Of a stretch of 64,000 nt of DNA, positions 28,220 to 36,908 are shown in pieces. A program made the translations under genes and the position numbers. The notes under the pieces were generated by a model. It did no database searches. It was not told the origin of the DNA and saw only the letters and a program-made list of their open reading frames with translations. Source of the stretch: Caedibacter sp. 38-128 (GTDB taxonomy: Bacteria; Pseudomonadota; Alphaproteobacteria; Caedimonadales; Caedimonadaceae); contig MKUU01000044.1 of assembly GCA_001898705.1 (NCBI GenBank), positions 141,087 through 205,086 on the forward strand, in the 5' to 3' direction. Every line of letters starts with the position of its first letter. Position 1 is the first letter of the stretch.

Positions 28220-28679
28220 CTCCACTTTCTTCTTTAAGAAGCCTAAAGAAAGTCCTGGTCTTTTGCTGTGGCAGATCACAACGACATGGCAAAGGACTAT
28301 CAAAAAATCCTTGGAACCTTATGAGATCACACATCCACAATTTACGCTCATGGCCATTTTACTGTGGCTGGAGGAAAACAACCAAGCCCCAACTCAAGCC
28401 ACACTTGCGCAGATTTCAAAGCTTGATAAGATGACGATCTCCCAGGCACTTAAACCCCTCATCTCTAAAGGATACCTCAAACGTCGAGAGCATCCCCTGG
28501 ATACAAGAGCAAAACTTGTTAACTTAACAGTTGAAGGAAAAAGGTTAACAACCCAACTTGTTTCAATTGTCGAATCTATTGATCGTAATCTTTTTTGTTC
28601 TATTGACGAGACAGATCAGAAACAATTAATTGAAATTCTTAATAGAATTATTAATCATACTTTTTATGCTCGCAATTAA
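28212..28679 (+). CDS. MarR-family transcriptional regulator
   Basis: A 155-residue winged-helix protein. The helix-turn-helix and wing read TQATLAQISKLDKMTISQAL...YLKRREHPLDTRAKLVNLT; the D-R-wing pattern is diagnostic of MarR. The ATG at 28212 overlaps the SRPBCC stop. MarR proteins usually repress their own operon until a small aromatic or oxidant ligand binds. No clear palindromic operator was identified. Confidence 0.87.
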   Translation: MTSSTFFFKKPKESPGLLLWQITTTWQRTIKKSLEPYEITHPQFTLMAILLWLEENNQAPTQATLAQISKLDKMTISQALKPLISKGYLKRREHPLDTRAKLVNLTVEGKRLTTQLVSIVESIDRNLFCSIDETDQKQLIEILNRIINHTFYARN

Positions 28680-28710
28680 TTTTATAATTTCATGGCTACC
28701 ATTTATTAAA

Positions 28711-28737
28711 TTGACAGTGTTAAAAAATTTATATACT
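28711..28737 (+). promoter_or_regulatory. Promoter of the subtilase-like gene
   Basis: A perfect TTGACA at 28711 is followed 15 bases later by TATACT at 28732, a slightly short spacing. The GTG start lies about 43 bases downstream, preceded by AAGGAAG. Confidence 0.55.
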
Positions 28738-28780
28738 TGCCAAATATAAAATTTTTATTTTACTTTAAGGAAGATCAATT

Positions 28781-30217
28781 GTGAGAAAGATTTACTTATT
28801 AATAGCTCCATTGTTTTTTATATTTTTGAGCGAAGTTCACGCCTCAGAACCTCTAATTTCAGCTAATGACGAATATTTTGATGACTTTAAAAAACTTCAT
28901 CAACTTGGATATCAAGGAAATGGTCAGAGAGTTGTTATTCTCGAGCCAGCAATTACTCTTCAATATACTCATCCTGCATTTCTAGGAAAAGAAATTCAAG
29001 CTGTTGATGTCGGCAGAAACCCCCAACCTCCTACAAATTTCAACAATCAATCGAGATTGCGTTATACGCATGATTTTTGCAATAAGGTTCTTGATTTGTT
29101 CTTCTGGACCCCGTCCTTTCACGCTCAAGGAATCACCAGTATTCTTATTGCAAATCCTTTAAAAGATCACTACTTTTCAGGTGGCCTTATTCCTCAAGCA
29201 AAACTTAAGCTTGTCAGCTTTAGTCAAGTGGCTGGTCGGACGCGAGATGATTGGGTTGACGGAGCTAGAAAATTCGCAAGTACGAGTATTTATCCTTTTG
29301 GAGAGTCGGGCTTTATTAGAACTGATGCACAAAAAAGAGCTATTGAGTCATATTCCCAGGAACAAGGCATAAATTTTTCAGCAACAATAATTGATGACAG
29401 TATTTATGATGCCTTTCGAAATGCTTTCCGATCTTCCAACCGCCTTATCCTTGGAAGCTTTAACTTAGAAAGTCCTTGTGATTTTAAAAATTTATACTTT
29501 CTTACGCCTGATTTTTTAAACTTTTTAGTAAAAGGGCTTGAAGAGACCGATCAAATCTTAATTCTTTCTGCAGGTAATTTTGGTTTTGATATTTCTGAGG
29601 CAAATAAAAAAGGGATTGAATTAAGAAAGCAAGCTCAGGATATGAATCCTAAGCAAGGTGACTTTATTGCAGAATGTGAAAAAGTTTCCCAGATGAATCA
29701 AAGTTCGGAGTTTTTACAGAAAGTTCCCTTCAAACAATTTGCTGAACATCCTATACTGAAAAAAAGGGTTCTAATAGTTGTTAACGCGATGATATCTTCC
29801 GCCAAAGAGAAAGCTGGACTAGGAAGAGGAAAAGTCAAGCTTAGCAATAGCAAGAAATTTGATATTTGTTTAAATCCATCTAGCTGTTATCCAGGAATGG
29901 ATAAAGCTTTACAAGACATAACTATCACCGCTTTTGGTACCAATATTAAGGTGGCCACTGATATGGATAAAGATATATTTAAATTAGATTCTGGAACTTC
30001 TTTTGCCGTTCCAATGGTGGGATCTTTGCTTAGCTTAATCGATGAATACCATAAAAGACAAAATAAGAAAATAAGCGGTACAAAACTTGTCGAAATCCTT
30101 AAAAAAGGTTGCGCCCTTCCAAAACCTGGTAAAACTGACTTGAAATGTTATTATGGAAACGGGTTAATGGATCCTCTGGCATTTTTGGATAAGTCTGATT
30201 TGAAAAGATTACATTAA
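28781..30217 (+). CDS. Exported subtilisin-like (S8) protein with altered catalytic Asp
   Basis: A 478-residue protein with a signal peptide (about residues 1-22, EVHAS). The S8 fold is visible: VVILEPAITLQYTHPAF, SFHAQGITSILIAN (catalytic His), LILSAGNFGF (oxyanion Asn) and DSGTSFAVPMVGSL (catalytic Ser). The first motif has Glu where active subtilases have Asp (usually D-T/S-G), so activity is uncertain. There is no clear pro-domain, and a long insertion separates His from Asn. It has its own promoter and a GTG start with a good ribosome site. It could be an exported effector or a processing enzyme with changed chemistry. Confidence 0.83.
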   Translation: MRKIYLLIAPLFFIFLSEVHASEPLISANDEYFDDFKKLHQLGYQGNGQRVVILEPAITLQYTHPAFLGKEIQAVDVGRNPQPPTNFNNQSRLRYTHDFCNKVLDLFFWTPSFHAQGITSILIANPLKDHYFSGGLIPQAKLKLVSFSQVAGRTRDDWVDGARKFASTSIYPFGESGFIRTDAQKRAIESYSQEQGINFSATIIDDSIYDAFRNAFRSSNRLILGSFNLESPCDFKNLYFLTPDFLNFLVKGLEETDQILILSAGNFGFDISEANKKGIELRKQAQDMNPKQGDFIAECEKVSQMNQSSEFLQKVPFKQFAEHPILKKRVLIVVNAMISSAKEKAGLGRGKVKLSNSKKFDICLNPSSCYPGMDKALQDITITAFGTNIKVATDMDKDIFKLDSGTSFAVPMVGSLLSLIDEYHKRQNKKISGTKLVEILKKGCALPKPGKTDLKCYYGNGLMDPLAFLDKSDLKRLH

Positions 30218-30268
30218 AGAAAAACGAACATAATTGACTAAAATAAAATTCTAGTCATCTTTTATCCA

Positions 30269-30829
30269 TTATCTCTTAAGAATTTTTTCAATTTGTTCGG
30301 CGACAACTTCTTTAACAAGCCTTGGAAGATTTTGATCAAGCCATGCCCGCAAAAGCGGCTGCAAAGATTCTTTCACCATATTTTCCATGGGGGAGTTAAG
30401 GATTTCCTTTTGCGCCCCAGACTGTTTTATAAAGTGAGAGAGATCTTCAACAACTTTTGAAACCTCATGAGCAACTTCTGAGGAAATGAGAGCTTCAGAG
30501 TCTGCTATGGTTTGCGCATCCGTTGGGAAAGCCTGTTCCATTGCATCTGATAGCTTTTGTTCAACGGCTTGCGGCTGGTGAACAAAATTTGGCGCTATTT
30601 TTTTCTCTAAAGGACCTTTATAGACATCTTCTGGAAGCATATTAGTTAATTCCAGAATATCTTCCTCACCTTCCGTCAATTCCTGTTTTACAGTCTCACC
30701 TTCTGAAGCAGTGGGAAGAGAAAGTTTAGGGGTTTTGGTCTTCGTGTTTTCTTCAACATCATCCGCAATAATTTGACGAATTGAAGAAAGGATTTCTTCC
30801 ATATCCTTATCAATTTGAGCCTGCGGCAT
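30269..30829 (-). CDS. popZ: PopZ-type polar organizing protein (DUF2497)
   Basis: A 186-residue acidic protein. The N-terminal helix DKDMEEILSSIRQIIADD and the C-terminal helices (PLLRAWLDQNLPRLVKEVV) match PopZ, which in Caulobacter forms a polymeric hub at the cell pole that anchors ParB-bound centromeres. The middle is low-complexity and acidic, also as in PopZ. The ATG at 30829 has GAGAGGAAA upstream and overlaps the TolC gene by 20 bases. The longer frame lacks such a site. Confidence 0.85.
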   Translation of the reverse strand: MPQAQIDKDMEEILSSIRQIIADDVEENTKTKTPKLSLPTASEGETVKQELTEGEEDILELTNMLPEDVYKGPLEKKIAPNFVHQPQAVEQKLSDAMEQAFPTDAQTIADSEALISSEVAHEVSKVVEDLSHFIKQSGAQKEILNSPMENMVKESLQPLLRAWLDQNLPRLVKEVVAEQIEKILKR

Positions 30830-32357
30830 CTCTAATTTCCTCTCGGCTTGGAACATCACCCCATCCAATATATCGACCACCTGTCTCTTGAGCATAACCC
30901 TTAACATCATACTTTTGTACAGGAAGCTTAAGAAGAGCTGTGGATAAGTGGCCCATGACTGCTAAGACCTCATAACCGGAAGTTAAAAAATCACTCCTTG
31001 CATTCACTAAACTAATACGCGCATTGACCACATCTTTTTGCGCATTCAACACATCCAAAAGTGTTCTCTCTCCCACAAGAGATTCTTGGCGTGTTCCTTC
31101 AATCCGAGTTTCACCAGCTTTGATTTGAGCTTCAAGTCTCTTGACTCTTTCCTTTGAGGCATACCTCTTTTCCCATGCTTGGATTGCAGCTTGCATTGTT
31201 TGGTTACGTGCGCTTCTAACCTCAATGGCTTTTTGTGCTGCCGTTTGATGAGACGCACGTATAGTAGCCCATTCCGCCCCGCCCTGATAAAGTGGAACAC
31301 TCACTTCAACCTTAGCAGAAATGTCATTTATACGACTTCCTCTATAACGGTTACTTAAGCCACGACTACCATTTCCAACAAGGTCAACTTTTGGCATCAA
31401 GCTAGCTGTTTTAATATCAATGTCCGCTTCGGCAGCTTTAGCATCAAAAATAGCCTTTTGAATGGTTGGATTTTCTTTAGCAGTAATGTTCTTCAAGTCT
31501 TCCAACGTTAAAGGAAGCGTCACCCGTTCACTAATGTCAGAAGGCAAAACAAGCTCTTTAGGAGGTTGATGACCAATCACGCTTATGTAAGCAGCCGTTG
31601 CATTTTGAACCTCTGCTTCTGCCGAGACAAAATCAGCGAGGGCGGCCTCATAGCTAAATTTCGCTTCTGATACTTCCGTAAGACCAATCTCTCCTACATC
31701 GGCTCTGGCTTGTGCTTGCTCTAGACTAAACTCATAAAAACGCACACTTGTTCTTGTAATTTCAAGTTGTTGGCGTCGCGCCCATAACTCTAAGTAAGCA
31801 CGAATTGCTTTCACTAAAACAGCCTGCTCTGTCGCTGTAAAATCAGCATTCCCTGATAAAATTTGATTCTCAGCGAAAGTTGTATTGGCTAAAGTCTTTC
31901 CGCCTTCAAAGATATTTTGCCGCACCTCAAGGCCTGCTGTTTTAGGATGCGATGAGGCGGTGCTTCTTCCTGTTGATTGTCCTGAATTATTCCGAGTTAC
32001 TTGATCGGTTTGTTTATCATAGCCAGCCGTTGCCGATCCCGTAATGCTTGGGCGCCATCCTGCATAAGCTTTTGGAAGATTTTCCGCAAGCACATTTTGT
32101 TCTTTAACTTTAGCTTTGAGATCTGGATTTGTCGTATAAGCCTGCATTAAAGCTTGCATAAAGGGATGCTCAGCACTCATGCTCTCTGCTTTAGCCCTTT
32201 GATGTGTTTTTGCTTTAAAAAGTTTTGCGGTCCCCGTATTTGCGGTGGATTGAGTTTTTTTAGCGGCAGGCGTACCTGCGGAAGGAGCTTTAGCTTCAAG
32301 GAAGCCCGTAATCCCCAAACTACAACCAAGACTTAAAGCAAGAAGTGTATTTCTCAT
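30810..32357 (-). CDS. tolC: TolC family outer-membrane efflux channel
   Basis: A 515-residue exported protein (signal about residues 1-22) with the duplicated helical hairpin layout of TolC (YKAEVEV-type repeats; AERLKLQ-like stretch QEARADVGEIGLTEVSEAK; RQESLVGERTLLDVLNAQKD). It serves tripartite efflux or type I secretion, but no inner-membrane pump or ABC exporter is in the window. The order pcm - rhodanese - tolC - popZ is conserved in alphaproteobacteria. If exported effectors use a type I system here, this would be the outer-membrane part; that is speculation. Confidence 0.92.
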   Translation of the reverse strand: MRNTLLALSLGCSLGITGFLEAKAPSAGTPAAKKTQSTANTGTAKLFKAKTHQRAKAESMSAEHPFMQALMQAYTTNPDLKAKVKEQNVLAENLPKAYAGWRPSITGSATAGYDKQTDQVTRNNSGQSTGRSTASSHPKTAGLEVRQNIFEGGKTLANTTFAENQILSGNADFTATEQAVLVKAIRAYLELWARRQQLEITRTSVRFYEFSLEQAQARADVGEIGLTEVSEAKFSYEAALADFVSAEAEVQNATAAYISVIGHQPPKELVLPSDISERVTLPLTLEDLKNITAKENPTIQKAIFDAKAAEADIDIKTASLMPKVDLVGNGSRGLSNRYRGSRINDISAKVEVSVPLYQGGAEWATIRASHQTAAQKAIEVRSARNQTMQAAIQAWEKRYASKERVKRLEAQIKAGETRIEGTRQESLVGERTLLDVLNAQKDVVNARISLVNARSDFLTSGYEVLAVMGHLSTALLKLPVQKYDVKGYAQETGGRYIGWGDVPSREEIRDAAGSN

Positions 32358-32376
32358 TTTCCAACCATCACTTTCA

Positions 32377-32703
32377 TTAATAACGAGGAATTGCAGGAGC
32401 TATTAGCTTAGACCAGAGATCAATTCCGCCTCTAAGACTTACAACTCTATCAAATCCCTTCTCTTTTAGTAAATAGCATGCATTCAAACTTCGAGCTCCA
32501 TGATGACAAAGTGTAATAACAAGTTTACCTTGTGGTATATTTGCAACATTCTGCGCAAGTTCTGGCAAGGGAATATGTATTGCTTCAGGAAAAGCTGCTT
32601 TCTCGATTTCATCTGCATTTCGCACATCAATCACACAATAATCACCTCCAATTGTGATCAACTGATGTAATTCGTGTACTGTCATTTCAATTACGGAACT
32701 CAT
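32377..32703 (-). CDS. Single-domain rhodanese-like protein
   Basis: A 108-residue protein covering one rhodanese domain: VIDVRNADEIEKAAFPEAIHIP at the start and the active-site loop VITLCHHGARS with its catalytic Cys. It can in principle transfer sulphane sulphur to thiophilic acceptors. It overlaps pcm by one base (TAATG), so it is translated in the same operon. Confidence 0.92.
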   Translation of the reverse strand: MSSVIEMTVHELHQLITIGGDYCVIDVRNADEIEKAAFPEAIHIPLPELAQNVANIPQGKLVITLCHHGARSLNACYLLKEKGFDRVVSLRGGIDLWSKLIAPAIPRY

Positions 32704-33365
32704 TAAAACTCAAAACTCTCGGTATGTTGAAATTCTTTTAAAATAGGGGCGCTTGTTTCAAAAAAGGAACTTGTATGAATTGACCCCCCTCTTTTTTCAA
32801 TCACAACGCCTTGACAAGGCATCTGTTTTCCTTTTGATAAAATTGTCACAATCCGCCCACCTTCTGTAAGTTGTGAAAAAAGCTCTCCAGGAATTTCTTC
32901 AATACCACCTTCAATAAAAATGGCCTCATAAGGTGCATGCTCGAGACAACCTTCTCTTAAGGTTCCTAAATAACTATGCGCATTGAAAATTTCATAACTT
33001 TCAAATGCTTCTTTCATTTGTTTAACATAAGTTGAATTGGACTCAACAGCAATGACTTTCTGAGCGAGATAACTTAGAACTATTGCCGCATAACCTGTTG
33101 AACACCCTAACACAAGGACTCTATCGCTGGACAGAATGTGAGCTTCTTGAATAAGCCTTGCAAGAATCGTTGGCGCAAGCATAATTCGATCTTCCGCCAT
33201 AGGAATATGCATGTCACTATAACACACGTTTTGTTGTTCTTGGGGGACAAAAGATTCTCTTAAAAGCACTTTAAAACTTTGCAAAATTTTAGGGTGCGTC
33301 ACATTCTGAGGCAAAATCTGCCCTTGAATCATCGCTTGCCTCATGGCTTCAAAATTGGCTGTCAT
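32703..33365 (-). CDS. pcm: Protein-L-isoaspartate O-methyltransferase family
   Basis: A 220-residue SAM-dependent methyltransferase. Conserved N-terminal MIQGQILPQNVTHPKIL, the RESFVP segment and SAM motif I VLVLGCSTGYAA, with IAVE and EGCLEHAPYEAI further on. The family methylates isoaspartyl residues to start their repair. In alphaproteobacteria this form lies upstream of tolC, as here. Motif I is slightly divergent, so the substrate may differ. Confidence 0.85.
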   Translation of the reverse strand: MTANFEAMRQAMIQGQILPQNVTHPKILQSFKVLLRESFVPQEQQNVCYSDMHIPMAEDRIMLAPTILARLIQEAHILSSDRVLVLGCSTGYAAIVLSYLAQKVIAVESNSTYVKQMKEAFESYEIFNAHSYLGTLREGCLEHAPYEAIFIEGGIEEIPGELFSQLTEGGRIVTILSKGKQMPCQGVVIEKRGGSIHTSSFFETSAPILKEFQHTESFEF

Positions 33366-33398
33366 TTTAGCTATTTTTATTCCCCTCTTTTATTTTAT

Positions 33399-34046
33399 CT
33401 ACTCTAGATTATTGCCTTCTTCTACCGCCATAAGAGGGAAAAAATCATCCTGACCTAGACCGATTGCTTGTTTTTTTTGCACCATTTCTTCTTTACGTAA
33501 AAGTATTAACTCATCTTGCGTACCCTGAAGAAAGCTAGAATCATATGAATGAACACACATCTTGTGATGACAATGATCTATCTCATGTTGAAGGAGTCGC
33601 GCTTCAAAGCCAATAGCTTTCCCTTCAATCTTATTTCCATTTATATCTTGTCCTCTATATTTGATCGTCTTATAGCGCCAGATTTTGCCATAATAATTCT
33701 TACCAGAGAAACAGCCTTCCCAATCTAATGTTTTCCCCGCACTTTCGATCGGTTCATAGGAAGGATTTATAAGAACTGTTAAAGGGATAAGATGGGTCAC
33801 ATCCTCTCGCCATTTTAAAGCTTCTTTGGAAACCTGATAGGCTGCCATTGGCTTAGGAATGCCTACTTGCGTTGCCGCAAGCCCGGCAGCCCCCAATTCG
33901 ATGACCTTGTTTTTAAGCGCTACAATAAACTGATGATCCTCTTGAGTAAGCGGGAACTTAACCTCAGGCATAGGCGCCGTTAAAACCTTCCCTTTTTCAA
34001 GATCATCAATATCAACCAGTTCTAAATGAGAAAACTTATTTTCCAT
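33399..34046 (-). CDS. Peptide deformylase family protein
   Basis: A 215-residue protein with all three deformylase motifs: GLAATQVGIP (motif 1), EGCFSGKN (motif 2, metal-binding Cys) and QHEIDHCHH (motif 3, HExxH with catalytic Glu). It should bind metal and could remove N-formyl groups. It is longer than housekeeping Def, and motif 2 has Phe where Leu is usual, so it may be a secondary deformylase. It is not next to fmt, the usual partner of def. Confidence 0.85.
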   Translation of the reverse strand: MENKFSHLELVDIDDLEKGKVLTAPMPEVKFPLTQEDHQFIVALKNKVIELGAAGLAATQVGIPKPMAAYQVSKEALKWREDVTHLIPLTVLINPSYEPIESAGKTLDWEGCFSGKNYYGKIWRYKTIKYRGQDINGNKIEGKAIGFEARLLQHEIDHCHHKMCVHSYDSSFLQGTQDELILLRKEEMVQKKQAIGLGQDDFFPLMAVEEGNNLE

Positions 34047-34350
34047 AAATGTTTTTTCTCCTATAAAATCGCTTGCTCAAGGTTCGCTAACAGTGACTTG
34101 AAGTACTGCAATATTCAGCACAAAAATGTACTAAAAAATTAAAATACATATTATCTATCTTCATTTAACTTCCCTAAAAAGGTCTTCTATAACCTATTCT
34201 TAACAGATATAGCCGTGCGTTGAAAAATTAAATTTCTCCCCTAAAGACGCCACGCTTTAAGCATAAAAACTATTGCCCCTTGCCATTCCTTTGCTTTTCA
34301 GAAGAAAAGTCATTAACATTCAATTTTACATTGTAACAAGGCACATCTTT
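34047..34350. other. Intergenic region between divergent genes
   Basis: About 300 AT-rich bases between the deformylase homologue (-) and sdhE (+). It must contain promoters for both, but no hexamer pair stands out, and I see no hairpin, RNA gene or repeat. Confidence 0.5.
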
Positions 34351-34617
34351 TTGACTCTCTTCACTCATTTATTGTTCAAAAAAGCTCTTTATCGTGCGAA
34401 ACATCGCGGTGGTAAGGAAGCTGACTTTCTCTTGGGTGGGTTTGTTGAAACTTACGGTACATCTTTGAATGAAGAAGAGTTGTTTGAACTAAACCTTCTT
34501 CTTGAATATGACGATAATGTCATCTTTTCATGGCTTAATGTGAATCAAAATCCCCCTGTCGAGCTTAAAACAACGATTTTGAAAAAGTTGAGAAACCACC
34601 TAAAAACAGCAGTTTAA
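34351..34617 (+). CDS. sdhE: FAD assembly factor SdhE
   Basis: Promotes covalent flavinylation of succinate dehydrogenase. The family core is clear: LYRAKHRGGKEADFLLGGF (the RGxxE-type flavinylation motif region) and LLLEYDDNVIFSWL. The proposed TTG at 34351 has AAGG 9 bases upstream and gives an 88-residue protein of normal family length. Starting at the first ATG (34273) would add a hydrophobic stretch not found in the family. Confidence 0.82.
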   Translation: MTLFTHLLFKKALYRAKHRGGKEADFLLGGFVETYGTSLNEEELFELNLLLEYDDNVIFSWLNVNQNPPVELKTTILKKLRNHLKTAV

Positions 34618-34761
34618 TCAATCTTATTTCTTGCAGGTTTGCTCTTTGTGATCGTTATATTTCATAGTAACAAATTTCAAACAAAATGGCAAGAAAAAAA
34701 GCTGACTAAATATGTTTTTAGCCTTTAGAATTTTATTTATTTGCACAAGAGAAAAGAGATA

Positions 34762-34784
34762 AAGAGATCTTCTTCAAATCTCTT
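34762..34784 (-). terminator. Terminator of the gapR gene
   Basis: AAGAGAT and ATCTCTT form a 7 bp stem. On the minus strand it is followed by TTTATCTCTTTTC, about 10 bases after the gapR stop. Confidence 0.5.
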
Positions 34785-34795
34785 AAATAAGCTCT

Positions 34796-35083
34796 TTAAA
34801 GAGTTTCAATTTTTGTTTCTTCAGCTATGTCGTCGCGCGGGACCATGCCCAACGCATGAAGATAAAGCGTGAGAATTTCTTCTTGTTCAGAGCGCTCTTG
34901 ATGATCCATTTTTCGAATTTTTAACACTTGACGCATGATCTTTGTATCAAAGCCATTTGCTTTTGCTTCAGCAAAAACTTCGCGAATATCATTTGCTATA
35001 TTTGCTTTATCTTCTTCTAAACGCTCAACCCGTTCAATAAATTGTTTTAAATGAGCGCCAGAAACACCGCCAAATGTTGTCAT
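34796..35083 (-). CDS. gapR: GapR-type nucleoid-associated protein (DUF2312)
   Basis: A 95-residue coiled-coil protein: AHLKQFIERVERLEEDKANI followed by IREVFAEAKANGFDTKIMRQV, the hallmark of DUF2312. In Caulobacter, GapR binds overtwisted DNA ahead of replication and transcription. AAAGGAGATAAAA precedes the ATG. It has its own terminator and appears to be a single-gene unit. Confidence 0.92.
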   Translation of the reverse strand: MTTFGGVSGAHLKQFIERVERLEEDKANIANDIREVFAEAKANGFDTKIMRQVLKIRKMDHQERSEQEEILTLYLHALGMVPRDDIAEETKIETL

Positions 35084-35149
35084 TTTTATCTCCTTTGGAA
35101 TGGAATAGGCACAAAATAACGCCCCTCTTAAGAGGATGCAAGTGCTTTC

Positions 35150-36400
35150 TCACCGCGCAAGATGAGCCACAATCTCTACATGAGGAGACCATAGGAATTG
35201 ATCGACAGGGCTTAGCTTTTTAAGATGGTAGCCGCCTTTCTGCAAAAGAGCTACATCGCGTGCAAATGTATCTGAATTACACGATACCATTACAATATGA
35301 GCAACCTTACTCAGTGCCAACATTTTTGATTGAGCCGCCGCTCCTTGACGAGGTGGATTTAAAACGACGGTTTGATAAGGTTCAAGCTGGTGAGGGGTCA
35401 GTGGATCAGAAAATAAATTGCGCGCATAAGTTTGTAAGGGAAGATGATGTGATTTGGCAGTTTGAGCGAGCGCCTTTAAAGCCTTGCCGTCCATTTCATA
35501 AGCATCTACCTTGCCCAACGCTGACAAAGGAAGTGAAAATGTTCCTCGGCCACAAAAAAGATCCGCAATCCTTTGGTGGGTCGTTGACGACTCTTTTAAC
35601 ACAAGAGAGGTCAGCAGTTGATCTGCTTCAGCACTTGTTTGCAAAAAACCATCTGCAGAGGCCTCAACAGCATAAGAACCAAATTGAATTTGAGGCGTTG
35701 CAAGGGTGACAATTGGCCACTCTTCCTGATCATTTGCAAATGAAAGACGTGCTAAATTGTTGTCATAAGCAAAAGCTTTTAAAGCCTCAATACATGATAG
35801 TTCAATATTTTTATTCCCCTTAATTTTTAACAAGCAATCGATACCTGTTTTTGTCGAGGTTACTAAAATATCTGCTTTTTCTTTGGACTTTAAAATTTTC
35901 TGTAAAAGCTGCTTCAAAGGGGCAATAAGATTATTAATATCAGGTCTCAACAAAAGGCAGCGAGTAATATCCACCAAATGATGAGATCCTAGCTGATAAT
36001 AGCCAATCAATGTTTCAGTGGTTGTTCGCAAAGCATGGAAAATAGCCCGCCTTCGTAATTGAGGCTCTAAGACGACAATAGGATCAATAAATACCTCTTT
36101 AAGCCCATAACGTTCTAAGGCTTGAGAAAGGCGTCGCATTTTATAGTCCGCATACGCAACAGAAGACATATGTTGTAAAACACACCCTCCACAAGACTTA
36201 TAATAAGGACAAGGGGGCGTTATTCGGTGAGAACTCGATGTTATAATTTCTTTAAGATGCCAATGATCTTTGTTTTTTTCAATTTCTACCACTTCTTCTG
36301 GCAAACTATAAGGAATGGTAAAAGCATGGCCATTTTCATCCTGCGCAAAACCATACGCTCGATCATCCAGCTTTAATATTGTTGTTTTTATCGTCATCAT
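35150..36400 (-). CDS. RNA (uracil-5) methyltransferase, TrmA/RlmCD family
   Basis: A 416-residue SAM-dependent enzyme. A short TRAM-like N-terminal part (about residues 1-55) precedes an iron-sulphur cluster motif (CPYYKSCGGC, with a later Cys). The C-terminal domain has ADLFCGRGTFSLPLS (SAM site), VVLNPPRQGAAAQS and VMVSCNSDTFARD with the catalytic Cys. The target is probably 23S rRNA, but tRNA cannot be excluded. In related genomes it is often annotated only as a class I RNA methyltransferase. Confidence 0.88.
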   Translation of the reverse strand: MMTIKTTILKLDDRAYGFAQDENGHAFTIPYSLPEEVVEIEKNKDHWHLKEIITSSSHRITPPCPYYKSCGGCVLQHMSSVAYADYKMRRLSQALERYGLKEVFIDPIVVLEPQLRRRAIFHALRTTTETLIGYYQLGSHHLVDITRCLLLRPDINNLIAPLKQLLQKILKSKEKADILVTSTKTGIDCLLKIKGNKNIELSCIEALKAFAYDNNLARLSFANDQEEWPIVTLATPQIQFGSYAVEASADGFLQTSAEADQLLTSLVLKESSTTHQRIADLFCGRGTFSLPLSALGKVDAYEMDGKALKALAQTAKSHHLPLQTYARNLFSDPLTPHQLEPYQTVVLNPPRQGAAAQSKMLALSKVAHIVMVSCNSDTFARDVALLQKGGYHLKKLSPVDQFLWSPHVEIVAHLAR

Positions 36401-36586
36401 CTTCTAAAGCTCATCATACTGACTCAATAATAGCAAGGAAATACAAAAAGTTAGCACACAACAGCTGCACAAAAGCAACAATTCTTAAGTTCCCACAAAT
36501 TGTCCTTGCTTTTCAATTATTTTTCAGAGAATATGCATGCTGCATGACAAAGTGTTATGTTATATTAATGTTATGGAGTGAAAAAC

Positions 36587-36745
36587 ATGAAGAATATTCT
36601 TTTAGCTGCTCTCGTTGCTTTCTCAACTGCTGCGATCGCTAATGAAGAAAAAGCTGAAGTTGCTGCTGAGCAAGCTAAAGTTGCTGCTGAGCAAGCTGAA
36701 GTTGCTGCTGACAAAGCTGAAGTTGCTGCTGAAGCAGCTAAGTAA
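36587..36745 (+). CDS. Exported 52-residue heptad-repeat peptide
   Basis: Short gene with a signal peptide (MKNILLAALVAFSTAAIA, cleavage before NEE). The mature 33 residues are four heptads of the type AEVAAEQ, with Ala at the core positions and Glu/Lys outside, ideal for a helix or coiled coil. GGAG lies 8 bases before the ATG and a strong terminator follows directly, so it is an independent and probably well expressed gene. No family was recognised. It has no lipobox Cys, so it is not an Lpp-type lipoprotein. Confidence 0.8.
   Translation: MKNILLAALVAFSTAAIANEEKAEVAAEQAKVAAEQAEVAADKAEVAAEAAK
36653..36736 (+). repeat. Four tandem 21 bp coding repeats
   Basis: Four consecutive 21 bp units of the pattern GCTGAAGTTGCTGCTGAGCA plus one base, differing at a few positions. 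Each encodes one heptad of the exported peptide. Such repeats can change copy number by slippage without shifting the frame. Confidence 0.9.
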
Positions 36746-36765
36746 GCTTTTTAGCTTTTCTCAAA

Positions 36766-36798
36766 AAGCCACTGCCTCTTTAGTCAGTGGCTTTTTTA
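36766..36798 (+). terminator. Rho-independent terminator of the heptad-repeat gene
   Basis: AAGCCACTG and CAGTGGCTT form a perfect 9 bp stem with a 10-base loop, followed by six T. It lies 20 bases after the stop codon. Confidence 0.9.
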
Positions 36799-36847
36799 AT
36801 GCCCATCACTAAATTTTATTCTTAAAGCCTTGTAATTAATGCAGCCT

Positions 36848-36883
36848 AAAAAAAATGGAAAAGCTTTAGAATAAAGCCTTTCC
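36848..36883 (-). terminator. Rho-independent terminator of the dnaG-rpoD operon
   Basis: On the minus strand, GGAAAGGCTTTA and TAAAGCTTTTCC pair (12 bp, one mismatch), followed by eight T. It lies about 25 bases after the rpoD stop. Confidence 0.88.
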
Positions 36884-36908
36884 ACTCTTAATAAATTAAA
36901 TCTTCTTT

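Noticed and set aside
30810..32357. TolC as part of a dedicated effector export system
   Set aside because: No ABC exporter or adaptor gene is in the window, and the gene order is the ordinary alphaproteobacterial pcm-rhodanese-tolC one.
36653..36736. Tandem repeats as a CRISPR or satellite
   Set aside because: The units are contiguous, in frame, and encode heptads of an exported peptide; there are no spacers.
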